From Reticulitermes speratus (Eukaryota; Arthropoda; Insecta; Blattodea; Rhinotermitidae): a stretch of 64,000 nucleotides of DNA. Made by a program: the position numbers and the translations under genes. Each line of letters opens with the position of its first letter. Position 1 is the stretch's first letter. This document shows, one piece after another, positions 34,496 to 46,321 of the stretch. The notes beneath the pieces were generated by a model, which saw only the letters and a list, made by a program, of their open reading frames with translations, was not told the DNA's origin and ran no database searches. The stretch covers positions 47,519,135 through 47,583,134 of the forward strand of contig JAJKFL010000005.1 in assembly GCA_021186555.1 (NCBI GenBank), in the 5' to 3' direction.

Positions 34496-34824
34496 CAAAT
34501 CATGTATAGTTTAATAATCATTTTGTGGGTTTCATGCAGCAAGTTATTATCAAACAGCTACTTGTGCCTAAAACAACCAGTCCATGGGAATCTACGCTGA
34601 GATTAAAATACACATAAATTAGGAAGGAATGTTTGAATTACATATGGGATGTGGGAAATAGGTTAAAACAAGGATAGCTATGTAAGTGAAGAATTATATA
34701 CCAAGAGGCAGAAAATAACAAACATGTGGCAACAACATAGAATTTTGAGTTTATAAAAACATCACTTTTTGTGCCATGCAATATGCATGTATAATACAGC
34801 ATGCTTGTACATATGAAAGTTTAA

Positions 34825-34830
34825 TTTATT
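34825..34830 (-). promoter_or_regulatory. Candidate polyadenylation signal for AnkA
   Basis: Minus-strand AATAAA about 90 bases after the AnkA stop codon. Confidence 0.5.
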
Positions 34831-34919
34831 CCAGTTTAACAATATTATACATTTATCATATAAATAAACTTCAGTGTGTTTGAAGTGAAACAATTTTCGA
34901 AACAACAGAAGCAAATAAT

Positions 34920-37900
34920 TTATATATTCATAGCCTCCTCATCATCTTTCAGCCTGAGAATGTCAGATTTATTCATGAAATAATAGCTAGGTTGTCTGCC
35001 TTTCTGTAACAATGAAAAATAAAAACATTGTCAGAGTGGATAAATATGTGAATAATTTAACATCAGGTATTTGCCTTCTGTATTTTGTTTTATGTCCTTT
35101 TACATCCTCTGAAAACACAAAGCATTTCTTGTATCTTCATTCTTTCACTCCCCCTCCCCAATTATTTATCAGTTACTTCAAGGACAAGTCCCAGTTTTTT
35201 GTTTGTCTCAAACTTTTAATATCTAGCACTAACACCTGTGGGTTGTAACCTTATGAAATATTACTGCCACTGACATACTCATTAGTTAACCAAAATGTTT
35301 CTTCATTGTCTCATTTATTTTATTATATTCCTTGAATATCTTAATATTTTGGTGAAATTAAATTATAGTATGTTCAATCACCAAACTACATCTGTGCAGG
35401 CATTATTCTGTACTGTGATATAAATCCAGTTTTTATGGAAGATTCAAAACTTACAAAATCTGAATATCCAATCAGGTACATTGTATAAGATCTCTTGTAT
35501 TATACGAAACTAAGCCAGAAGCTGTTAGTGTCATGCTATTGTCAAACTCTCAAAATTGTATATATTATGTGTAAAATGTATCCTATAACATGCCGTGAAG
35601 GCACAGAGGGAGAGTAAAGGTATAAGCCTGTCATTCACAACCTCGGCACTAGGAGGGGGTGGGTGGTCATCCCCTTTACACCCCGTACCTATTGTACAGG
35701 AGGCTGGGCCTTGGGGGCCAGTCTGGACTCGTTTAGAAAAATCTCACCCCCACTGGCATTAAAACCCTGGACCATCGAGCCTGTAGCAAGTTGCTATTCT
35801 GCCTATTCTATCCCAGCTGCCACATATTTTATGTACCCCAGAATATATCACTAACTGTATGAGTACAGTATTAGGGCAGTCATGTCATCCATTCATATCC
35901 ACACGAGCAGAAGATGTGTGTAGGATGGATAATATTAAAATATTTACTCAATTCATCTTGTTCAGTTCTGAGACTGATACTCCTTCTGTGATCAAAAATA
36001 CAGTCTTTGTTACTGACTCTCCACAGATTGGAATTCACAAAGTGCAAGCAGATGTGTGTAGAGTTCTTCTTCTTCTTCTGTGTCTATGGGCCCGTCGGCA
36101 TTAGCTCCGGACGCACCGCAGCCTTAGGCTTATTGTGCTAACCCTTAGTCTTTCAATTATCAAGTCTGCAGCCACAGCCGTTCCTTGATCAGGTTCATCA
36201 AAGGTGGAATACTCGAGTAAGAGTGGGGTCTGGTCACACCCCCACTACTTCTCGCCACCGCCTTCTCTTATTTTAATGAGCTACTTCCGCTGCATTCCCG
36301 AGAGTCGCCTGGTCTGCAGTTTATCACACCTGCGGCCAGTCTGTCCTCATCAGAGGAGACAGCGCAAGGCTCAGAGCGTACAGCCCCTCTATGGGCCCGT
36401 CGGCATTAGCTCCGGACGCACCACAGCCCTAGGCTTGTTGTGCTAACCCTTAGTCTTTCAATTATCAAGTCTGCAGCCACAGCCGTTTCTTGATCAGGTT
36501 CATCGAAGGTGGAATACTCGAGTAAGAGTGGGGTCTGTTCACACCCCCACTACTTCTCGCCACCGCCTTCTCTTATTTTAATGAGCTGCTTCCGCCGCGC
36601 TCCCGACAGTTGCCTGGACTGCAGTTTGGTGACACCTGCAGCCAGTCTGTCCTCATCAGAAGAGACAGCGAAAGGCTCAGAGCATACAGCCCCAATATCA
36701 AGTTTGCAGTCACAGCCGCTCCTTGATCAGGTTCATCGAAGGAGGAATACTCGAGTAAGAGTGGGGTCTTTTCACACCCCCACTACTTCTCGCCACCGCC
36801 TTCTCTTACTTTAATGAGCTGCTTCCGCTGCGCTCCCCAGAGTCACCTGGTCTGTAGTCTGGTCATAAAGACACCTGCAGCCAGTCTGTCCTCATTAGAA
36901 GAGATAGCAAAAGGCTCACAGGTTAATCGAAGGTGGAATACTCGAATAAGAGTGGGGTCTTTTCACACCCCCACTACTTCTTGCCACCACCTTCTCTTAC
37001 TTTAAAGAGCTTCTTCCGCTGCACTCCTGTGAGTCGCCTGGACTGCAGTTTAGTCATACAGACACCTGCAGCCAGTCTGTCCTCATCACAAGAGACAGCA
37101 AAAGGCTCAGAGCCTACAGCCTCCGTATCAAGTTTGCAGCCACAGCCGCTCCTTGATCAGGTTCATCGAAGGCGGAATACTCGAGTAAGAGTGGGGTCTT
37201 TTCACACCCCCACTACTTCTCGCCACCGCCTTCTCTTACTTTAACGAGCTACTTCTGCTGCGCTCCCAAGAGTCGCCTGGTCTGCAGTCTGGTCGTAATG
37301 ACACCTGCAGCCAGTCTGTCCTCATCAGAAGAGATAGCAAAAGGCTCACAGGTTCATCGAAGGTGGAATACTCGAGTAAGAGTGGGGTCTTTTCACACCC
37401 CCACTACTTCTCGCCACCGCCTTCTCTTATTTTAATGAGCTACTTCCGCTGCGCTCCCGACAGTCGCCTGGACTGCAGTCTGGTGGCACATGCAGCCAGT
37501 CTGTCCTCATCAGAAGAGACAGCGAAAGGCTCAGGGCATACAGCCCTGTGTGTAGAGTTACTTACCAGGTCTTTGAGTACTCGCTTGGCACCTGCCTTGA
37601 TCAGTATGGTACTGAGAGACTCCACCTTCTCCAGGCCCATGGCATAATGCAGAGATGTTCTTTCCAACTGGAAGACAGTGATTTGTGCTTCACACAACAG
37701 TGAATATTAAGATTATGGTATTCTGGGATGTGATACCATGTACCTCACTAGATAAGTACCAGTGTTTTGGAGGAACTTATCTACCACTGTATACAGCATT
37801 ACATTCCAGAGGACCATAATGTGGAAAACAGAGTTCTGTGCTTTGTATCTTTCACCTACCATTGTTAGACTGATCACTGTGGAAGGGTGAAGTGGGTGGG

Positions 37901-40900
37901 GATATATTGCCTGCATGTACATACATACATATGTATGTATATGTGTATGTATGTGTTTACATACATATGAGTGTATGTATGTGTTTATGTTTGTACGTAT
38001 GTGTATGTATGCATGTACATGTGTGTATGTATGTATGTACAGATGGATGGATGCATGTGTTCATACATCTGTGTCTGAGTGGTATATTTACACAAAGGAC
38101 CACTTAGTTTCTGTGCTTGTTCCATCGTCTGGTGTTAAAGAAAAAGCAGTGTTGTTGAAAGTGGATGTGTTTCTGTACTTTGACGAAATGGTGGTGAGGC
38201 ACTTGCCCATTAGAGGCAAATAGAAAGAACTGTGGTCACACACTGGCCTTGCTAATGGACCCACCCCAACTGACTACATGCCTGTCCACCCTTTTACCTG
38301 AGGATGGAAGAAAATCCAAAAATAGAATATTACTTCCAGAGTGTCAAGCAAAAGAGCATTTGGGCAAAAAATATAGATCATCATCACCACAGATCTATCT
38401 TTTGGCAAGTTGCAGTTTCGGAGATTAAAACTGTTTTACCATTCCTTTTGTTGTATGTCCTTGGCATGGTTTATCTTTTGGTTTGTATTGATAGAGTAAT
38501 TTTGCACTTACATTGTCTCCAACACGGAGAGTCTCCCGGAAATTAGTAGCAATGAATCTGGTCATCTCCTCATCTTGGCATAACACTGCTATATGTAGAC
38601 AGCATCGCCCATAGCCATTCTTTGCTACCGCCAGCAGATTACCTTTTCCTGCCTCTGGAGTTAATATGATCTTCATTTCTTCCATATTGCCCTGTCGAAT
38701 AGCACTATGCAACTGTTCACGTCTTTCCTGCAAATAGACCTTTCATAATAGACCCATCTCTTAATGTAAACTGAATTACATGCATGCAAAAGAAAACGTC
38801 TACATATTAGCAAGATTGAATAATGGAAGGCCTAGCACAACCGACCTCTTCAGCTCATCAGTTTACTGGACTGGAAGGTATTAGCATCAAAGTCCATATA
38901 AGGTTTGTCAGAAGAAAACTGTTGGAAAAGGGGGTGGCGCTGTAGCAGCCTGTTGGCACACTAACCAACTGAGTGCACTCCAGTCAAATCACGTCCCACT
39001 TGCTAAGATGCTGCACAGGTAGATCCATAGCTTCACTTAACTCGAATAACGTGGTGGCAGAGGTGTACAGGAGTTCTGTGTGAAGCAAATGGGTTTGTAG
39101 CTTCTTAGTGAGTCAGACTGTATCGGACTTAACTGGACTCAAATTAGTTAGTGTGTTTGTAGCCTTAAATAAACCAGTAGTACAGCCTACTAAAAGAGAT
39201 GCCTTTAAAGTTTTTAATTCATGCACTAATTCCATTTTGACATTCACACGTGGTATGATTAGGAAAACATTTTTATAAAGAGTACATTACAGTAATATGA
39301 GTCATTTTCCATAGTATTTAGAATAAGCAAAGAGTTTTGGATATAAAATCATATTTGGTACAATCAGTGTTTATTCTAATAGTACACAATAGTACTCAGT
39401 ACCAACACCTTTTTCCAAAAAATAAAAAATCCATTTTGCCTTTGCTGAATTAAGCATTACAGCATGAATGTGTGTGTTTAACAATGCTGTCAGTTGCTAG
39501 GATTGTGTAGTGTCAGTGACAGTTGAGTATATGAGTATGGAGCACTGGTAGAATTATGATGACAGGAGAAAAACATGGCATTTGCAGAAAAGCCTATCCC
39601 AGTTCTACTATCTCCACAAAATCCCACACGGGTTTGCCTGGGATCGAAACCAGGCCTCTGCGGTGGGATGCTGGCGACTAACCATCTGTGTCATGGCACT
39701 ACGCCATGAAAATGTATGGAGGAGTGAAAATACACGATGAAGATGTACGGAGAGTGAAGATATAACTACAATAATCTCAGGACTAAATGGACTTAAGCTG
39801 TCAGCTACATGCCCTGTCCTATGTATTCCTGGGGAAAGAGCCCCCAGTACACTGGATAGCAGACTGGCTGGTTCCCAGATCCATAGTGGATGTTCCGGAG
39901 AGAAATAAGTCTTGCCCGGCTGGGAATTGAACCCCGATTGTCTGTTATTAAAATAATTTGCTTTTTTGAAAAACAGTCATATGTGGGTTGTTACATTGAA
40001 TGTTTTTAATTTGGATTAAATAATGCAACACAGAGCATGTCCTCCCTCCCTTATAACAGGTTTTGACTGTTGGTGTTCAATACAATCACCTTTTCCAGAG
40101 AGAAAACACTAGTTACAATTAAATTAATTTGAATGTACTGAAAACAGGCATGTTACCTCAAAAGAAGGTATTGATTGTAGGAAAGTCAGTGTCTCCTGCT
40201 CATTTCGCCTCTGCACTACATCAAAAATGTGGTTGTTCTCTTCATCTTCTACATCTAAAATATGGTCGTATCCTTCAAGTAGCAGCTCCATGAGTTTATC
40301 ATTCTCACCTGTGAACACATGTTGCATTCTGTGGTAACTGTTTGCTTGACTTTCTGGTATTCTTGGTAATAGTCAAGTATCCATCCAGAATATAAGATGC
40401 AATTTTGAAACATGTACAAATACAGAACTGATGAGGAGTAACATAACTGTGTCCGATAAACCAACCGAACAAGCATCACACTTTAAGCTTTTAGTTTTAA
40501 CAAGTGCTTCCACAGGGTGCTCCTTGCAAAGTGCATATTTACTCAGTTCTATAACTTCCCATTGTGTATGAAATTCATAGGTTCTTCAACATGTTCCTAA
40601 AAGCCTACTCTCCTGAACCAGTTATGACCAGCATTTCCTCCAAGATGCAAGCAATGTTTACTTCCCATTTATAATTAGGCCTCTCAAATGATCTCTTAAT
40701 CCCTTCAGGTTTCCTGACCAAAATTTATGTATGTTTATAATCTCTGGACTCGAACTGTAAACTTGCAAAATAAATGGAAGCACCAGGAATGAAATTTCTG
40801 TGACCTGTAGCAGGACATATATGTGACTGAATAAGCAGGATGTAAAAAGTAAATTAAATATTTTTTTAATAAGTGTAAAAGTAATGAATATTTAAAGGAA

Positions 40901-43900
40901 CTGCTGTGGAGTGAATGGAGAAACACTGTCAAGAGTCATAGAAGTCTTTTGTGCATGTGTTCTGAGGGAAAATGAGATAGAGACAGAACAAATGAAGAGA
41001 TGGAAGAACAGTTTCCAGAAATCTCTGTTGGAGTCAGAAGATACTAGCAAGTCCAAACTTGATGATCATGTTTCTTGAACTCTCCCATATGTGCTATGTG
41101 TCCTTGATTTACTCACCCAAAACATACTGATGAGAAGTAAAATTCAACAAAGTTGCTCGTTATGTGTCTGACGATGGTGTTGCAATATTTCAATGAGCAT
41201 GAGTATTATTTCTGACATTGGCAAATGGCTTGAATTTTTTCAAAGAATATTTGAGGATGCTATCTCTTTCCTTCATCATGTGTAAGGTTTGTCTCATCAG
41301 AAATGACCCTTTCTAATGAACCCAGCAAAGTGGGAACCTTTCCTTAATCATTATTGTGTGATGACTGAGAAAGGACAGGTCTGTGAAATGCTGGGCTGAC
41401 AGTTATGAACTGGTAAGTTTGTTAACCTGTTCATCACTCAATAGCGTGAGGCCAAGTTTCAATCCCATAATAAAATACCTAACACAATTTGTAACAAGTG
41501 CTGACAAAGAAACAGTAGTAGAAGCAGACGTTCCATATCTGTTCCTTTACCTCTTGCAGCCATGTATAGGACCCACTTATCAATGTCTTGTATGTTCTCG
41601 GGTATGTTTGCCTGGATGGCAACATCACGGGCTGTTCGGTACAGTTCATCCCTGTAACCAATATTTATATCTGCTTCCTGCAGCATTTGTAATAGGGCAT
41701 TGCGTCCGTGAGAGCGTGCCGCTGCAAAATGTAGCATGCTCTGTCCATGCTCATCCTGAAACAATCATGCAGGGATGTCAGTGTATTGACAAGAATCATG
41801 CTTGTGGCCTTGGTGTGACTTAACACAAAGAGAACAGAGTTGTTTTCTAAATGATACTGACAACTCAATGGCAGTATTTTAAATACAGTAACTTGGAAAT
41901 CAAAAGCCAAGTGTTCTATATAAAGTATAAGCTTTTCAGCTCCAACTAGATATCTTGTACATTGATTAAGAAATTCGGTAAGTCAAGTATGTCAGTCAGT
42001 CAAGTATGGAGTTCAAGTGCCTAATGAGACTGAGGAACTGTTGGCAGTCATTTGATATTTTATACTTTTGAACTCCAAAGAAGAGACCTTTTCAATTTTA
42101 AGCCACTCTAAGATTGCTGTGTTCTGGAATGTGATGTCTTGTAGTTTGGTAAACAGGTACCGACGTTTCAGAGATACATGTTGTCTCCATCTTCAGGATA
42201 GAAGAGAATATTCTAACCTGCTTAAAATGGAAGTGGAAGGTACCTCCAAAACGATGGTACCCATCTAGCAAACTGTAAGGTATCACATCCCCGAAAATCT
42301 TAACCTTGATATGTACCACTGTGAGAACCTCATATTGTTAAACCATATGTATTGCTGTGATTATGTGATTGTGGGAGAATTTCCTTTGGGTGTTATCTAT
42401 TATCAGTATAAATATGTATGATATTTTAAAGGACTGATCTCTCTCTGTCCTTATTAGTTATCAGCAAAGGATATCTTCTTTGTATGTCTTATGTTAAAAT
42501 ATGTATTGCTTAACATCTTTAATTTTCTTCCCATATTCAGATTGCTTTCATCAAACACCAACACCGTGTAATCTTAGCAATTGACAGTGTTGGTAAAAAA
42601 AATGCTTCTCTCTCTGCCTCTTTTCTCTATTTTTATTTACATTTTAATTATGTGTCTCTGTATGAATATATTCATTAAAAGCATATTTTGTTTGTTTCTG
42701 GCAAGTCCTGAGCATACACATTTCTAACATTTTAGCATTTGACTGATCATGATAGATGTCACTTACCCTGTTAGCACTGGTGACTGCAGTTTCTGGAGAG
42801 TCAGAAGCTGGTTGGATCATGTCAGGATCCTCATCCAGGGAGGCAGGTGGTGGTGCAGCAAAATTACCAACTTCTTCAGGGGCACCAGTTGTTATCATCA
42901 TGGCTGATTGCTGCGGTCATAGTGGGAGCACATTTAAATAAATGAGAAGCTAAATGCATTTTGAAGTCAGTAATCAGATTTGTTACTGAAGGAAGAGAGA
43001 CTTACTGTCTATGTAGTTAAAATGATGATGATGATGATGGTGGTGTTGGTGGCAGCAGCGATGATGACAACAACAATGACGATAACTGAAGCCCCTTGGT
43101 TTGATATATGGTTATACAAAAATATAACAGTTTATCATGATAGTAGTGTTTTTGGATATTGCTCTGTGCAGTTTGATGACAGACTGGTACCAATGTTTTG
43201 GAGGAACCTGCTGCATACATCTTCAGGGCAGAAGAGTCTGTACCAAAACATGCAGCATCTTATCCCAGAATATCATCATCGTGGTACACACCACTGTGAG
43301 AACAGCAAATGACGTAAATATAGTGTAATTCTGACAACATAACTGTCAGTTACACATAATGATGAGTAACTGTGATGCAGTTCCTTCATATCATGCTTTT
43401 TTGAGTTATGAGGCCTAGCTTTGTCTTCAGAAGTTTGAATTTTATGCTAATATGTATGGTAACAGTCTTTTCTTTTCCCTGAAGAAATTATTTTCTCAGA
43501 GTAGGTAATGTTAGTGTTAGGATATTCTTCTCACAGATTTTGATCAAAATCTTTTTTGTATTTACCCTGTAAGATTGGGTACCCTTTGCCACAGAAGGTA
43601 ATATCTCAGTTCTTTAACCCACACAAATTTTTGAGAGTTAACTTTCTCATGGCAGCAAGTATCTAGATTACATTCTTCTGTGAGTTGGAACTGCGTATCA
43701 ATGTGCCAGATAAATGTGTTGCTTCCATCAGCAGGATAGACTGCAGTAGTGTTGTGTTCCAGAAGACTGCTAGCTTCATTTCTTAGAATGCTTAAATGTT
43801 TATGGCTTGGTGAATGACACACTGGACATTATAAAGATAGATGGAAATATCAAGTTTATGCATTATGGTTATTAACTCACTTGCTGACTATGATGAATGT

Positions 43901-45515
43901 TGTGCATATTTTCTTGAGCCTGAATTGACTTTCATGAGTAGCACGCGTCATGTTACTGTAAGACAATACCTGTCTATGAAAGTTTACCAAAGTTGCCAAA
44001 AGATTTCAGGGACCCATAGAATAATTCATTACAAAATAGTACTTGTTGATTAAGAGCATGCCTGGTGCCATTTGGCCCAGAATCTTTTGTCTTCCCATGT
44101 GCTATTTACAGATACAAAGATTACAATATACGGAACTATAATTATAAAGATTCGAATATACATACAGAACTGTAATTTTTCATGTTTTATGTGGATGTGA
44201 GACTTGGTCTGTCACATTGTGGGAGGAACATAGGCCGGTGGTGTTCAAGAATAGGGTGTTGAGAAAGATCTTTGGGGATAAGAGGTTGGAAGTAGCAGAG
44301 GCTGCAGCAAATTGCATATTGAGGAGCTTCATGAATTGTACTTCTTACCAGATAGTGTTTGGGTGATCAAATCAAGAGGATTAGATGGGTGGTGCATGTG
44401 GCATATATGGGGTAGAAGAGAAATGTGTACAGGGTTTTAGTGGGGAAACCTGGAGGAAAGAGACCACTTTGAATACCTAGACATAGATGCTAGGATACTA
44501 TGAAATTGGATAGTAGAAAAATAGGATGGGGTGGGCATGGAATAGATTTGTCTGGCTCAGGTTAAGGACAAGTGGTGGGCTGTTGGAACGTGGTAATGCA
44601 TGTTTGGATTCTCTGAAACGCGGGGAATTTCTTGACTACCTGAAGGTCTGTTAGCTTCTCAAGAACTCTGCTCAATGTAGGTACATAAGCAAATGTGTTA
44701 CTAACTATTGCATGAAAGAAGAGACTGATGGTCCTCCGACTGATTGTTGTTACCTGTAACTCCAGTAGCTACAAAAGTAGTGGATTACAGTTCCATAATA
44801 TCTTGCTAACCTGAGTTCCATTTGTTACATCGCGTGATGTATTGGCGTAATTGTACAAATATGTAGCAAGGTATGCAATGGGGTCACTGGGTCTTGTATT
44901 TGCCACTTCTGTGAGTCCTCTAACCAGTGGGTCTCCAAGAGCTGAAACAAAGAGACCAGTTTATTCATTGTTAGTAAAAATGCATGTTTTTCACCCATGT
45001 TTTCCTTCAAATAAACTGAAATAAAATAATGAAACTTCTTACTTGTTATCACACTCATAGAAATACATGCCTGTTGACAAATTTTCCAGTGTTTATTGCT
45101 GCAGTGTTGCACCGCGATCACTGTAAGTCTAACTGTTGTAAAGGAAAGAAACATCAATCAAACCAGACATGGGGGGACAAACAGATAACAGACCTACTCT
45201 GAACATGGAGGCAGCAAGCATCTCCGAAACATTGTTACCTATCTACCATACTACATGTTGCCACATGTCATGAGGTCGTAATCCCATTTTTTCTAATATC
45301 TTTACAGAATGTATTTGTAATTATTAGTACTTTCTCTGGAAGGTAATTTAATATTTATACACAGTATATTGTGAATGACAGACTAATTCTTAGTTGTCAC
45401 AATTTATGATAATCTGTGTTTTCTGGCATAATGTGCTTACCATGTGCCAAATATTGTCCCTCCTCTGTCCAGAAAACAGGTCTTCCAGCTGGCGCATTCC
45501 TCTGGGGTGAGTTAC
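34920..45515 (-). CDS. AnkA: ankyrin-repeat protein with a Dpy-30 motif, 5' end not found
   Basis: Eight exons join in frame on the minus strand: 45441-45515, 44811-44941, 42767-42910, 41551-41755, 40157-40308, 38512-38727, 37566-37667 and 34920-35003 (stop TAA 34920-34922), giving 369 residues without the N-terminus. The first visible exon needs one base from an earlier exon. Residues about 25-60 (GDPLVRGLTEVANTRPSDPI, then AYLATYLYNYA) match the Dpy-30/RII-type helix pair used to dock proteins on scaffolds. An acidic, proline-rich linker follows, then ankyrin-type repeats (GQSMLHFAAARSHG, GRCCLHIAVLCQDEE, RTSLHYAMGLEKVE) and the end KGRQPSYYFMNKSDIL. Dpy-30 motifs are common in axonemal and chromatin proteins, so a flagellar scaffold role is a guess. 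I cannot name an orthologue. Confidence 0.88.
35585..35815 (-). mobile_element. tRNA-derived SINE, family S1 (AnkA last intron)
   Basis: catgccgtgaaggcacagag, aggaggctgggccttgg and the decayed head aaccctggaccatcgagcct. Confidence 0.65.
36053..37559 (-). mobile_element. Tandem array of an ORF1-like segment, flanked by a 13-bp direct repeat
   Basis: The block ggtggaatactcgagtaag begins near 36203, 36508, 36741, 36932, 37171 and 37362. The spacings are 305, 233, 191, 239 and 191, so the last four form a 430-base dimer repeat. Minus-strand frames read SSDEDRLAA, LQSRRLSGAQRK and VKRPHSYSSIPPS. I recall similar words from ORF1 of cockroach and termite non-LTR elements. The whole is flanked by tgtgtgtagagtt at 36053-36065 and 37547-37559. 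On the minus strand the unit ends in (GAA)n beside the left flank, as expected for a retroposed 3' tail. Confidence 0.75.
37708..37880. repeat. Fold-back family copy, shortened (AnkA intron)
   Basis: The left arm ttctgggatgtgataccatg pairs with cagcattacattccagagga. Most of the centre is missing. Confidence 0.65.
37915..38062. repeat. ATGT/GTAT microsatellite (AnkA intron)
   Basis: About 150 bases of imperfect atgt, gtat and tgga units. Confidence 0.9.
39470..39720 (-). mobile_element. tRNA-derived SINE, family S3 (AnkA intron)
   Basis: Inverted it starts ggcgtagtgccatgacacag and carries gtttcgatcccaggc as B box (39640-39654). It shares its body (caatgctgtcagttgctagg, ctggtagaat) with the copy at 57820. 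Confidence 0.75.
39755..39945 (-). mobile_element. tRNA-derived SINE, family S1 (AnkA intron)
   Basis: ctacatgccctgtcctatgt and the inverted B-box region ctgggaattgaacccc. Confidence 0.65.
42105..42335. repeat. Fold-back family copy with hammerhead-like left arm (AnkA intron)
   Basis: Arms beginning ttctggaatgtgatgtcttg and ending aaggtatcacatccccgaaa pair across about 200 bases, with conserved outer end ccactgtgagaacctcatat. On the minus strand the left arm has CTGAAGA (42196 to 42190), stem II ggaga with tctct, GAAA (42169 to 42166), C, then GTC (42164 to 42162). A four-base stem I follows, 42200-42197 against 42161-42158. Confidence 0.75.
43021..43076. repeat. Trinucleotide-rich simple sequence (AnkA intron)
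   Basis: gat, ggt and aac triplets in succession. Confidence 0.7.
43130..43312. repeat. Fold-back family copy (AnkA intron)
   Basis: Left arm accaatgttttggaggaacc with cttcagggcagaag; right outer end accactgtgagaacagcaaa. Confidence 0.65.
44180..44690 (+). mobile_element. LINE reverse-transcriptase C-terminal region (AnkA intron, opposite strand)
   Basis: The plus strand encodes YVDVRLGLSHCG or, in the better frame, GCETWSVTLWEEHRPVVFKN followed by RVLRKIFGDKRLE. After several breaks come GGET-rich and WxxxIWLAQ-type pieces and the 3' tail (cgcggggaatttcttgacta). This is the longest LINE copy in the window. From memory it is the RTE-like GCETWSxT family. Confidence 0.75.
45195..45290. repeat. 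Fold-back family right-arm fragment (AnkA intron)
   Basis: ggaggcagcaagcatctccg followed by aaacattgttacctatctac. GAAA is preserved here. Confidence 0.65.
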
Positions 45516-45709
45516 CTGCAATTGTTGAAGATTAAAATAATGAACTAATACTTCATTAATTTTGATGAGACATATTATTAATCAGAACTCATAATTGTTT
45601 TTAACTGATTACTAATAAACCATTTACGTAGTGTATTTTTCAAAAATGTTTTGAAATCTCACTTCCAAAACGTCAGGATTATTTATGATCAGAAATTACA
45701 AAATGCAAC

Positions 45710-45815
45710 TATGAAGAATCCTGTTTCCTGGGATGTGATGCCCTGTGTAGGTGGGTACCCATTACATCCCAGAAAACAGTAATCTTTGTAATCACTAGTG
45801 TGAGAAATTGAAATA
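45710..45815. repeat. Fold-back family copy, minimal
   Basis: ctgggatgtgatgccctgtg and cccattacatcccagaaaac pair around a very short centre. Confidence 0.65.
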
Positions 45816-46282
45816 ATACGGAATGGAAATAATTGAAGTAAATAAATACTGTACTTCATTTGGAACCACTAGACAACATAACATGAATCTGTATGTCACC
45901 AATTACACAAATTTTAATTACCTTTGTGCCTATGATAAAAAAGAATCAGCTTTTAAATATCATCAAATAAAGCAACACAATGGATGAAGCTCAAGCCTTA
46001 AAACTGTTGCTTTATGAACTGCTGTCTGCTGTTCTGTACTAAGGGCATCAGTAATACAAATTAAACCATGCTTCAATTTGCAGAAGAGAACAAAATGATA
46101 GAATCGCACTGCACTACATATGCTTAATGAACAGCTCACTCAAATAATACCAGGACAGGTCTCGTTCTGTTTTATTTCAGTAGTTAAGTTCTCATTTCAG
46201 TGAGTGTTGGATTGATGTGCAGACGTATATCAAACTTTGTATAGAGTATCAAAACATGCAAAATAAAACAAATAATCAACAT

Positions 46283-46286
<4 letters not shown>

Positions 46287-46316
<30 letters not shown>
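46287..46316. repeat. GT microsatellite
   Basis: About 15 tandem gt units. Confidence 0.9.

Positions 46317-46321
<5 letters not shown>

Noticed and set aside
36088..37550. Possible CRISPR-like or satellite array
   Set aside because: Units are 190-305 bases with no constant short repeat or unique spacers. Dispersal-type flank duplication and coding words point to a retroelement.
37892..38223. Tyr/Cys/Val-rich plus-strand frames
   Set aside because: They arise from the ATGT microsatellite.
41383..41823. 146-codon plus-strand frame
   Set aside because: It is antisense to the AnkA exon 41551-41755, which has matching splice sites and ankyrin motifs.
42068..42319. Short frames on both strands
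   Set aside because: They are translations of a fold-back repeat copy, and similar frames recur at other copies.
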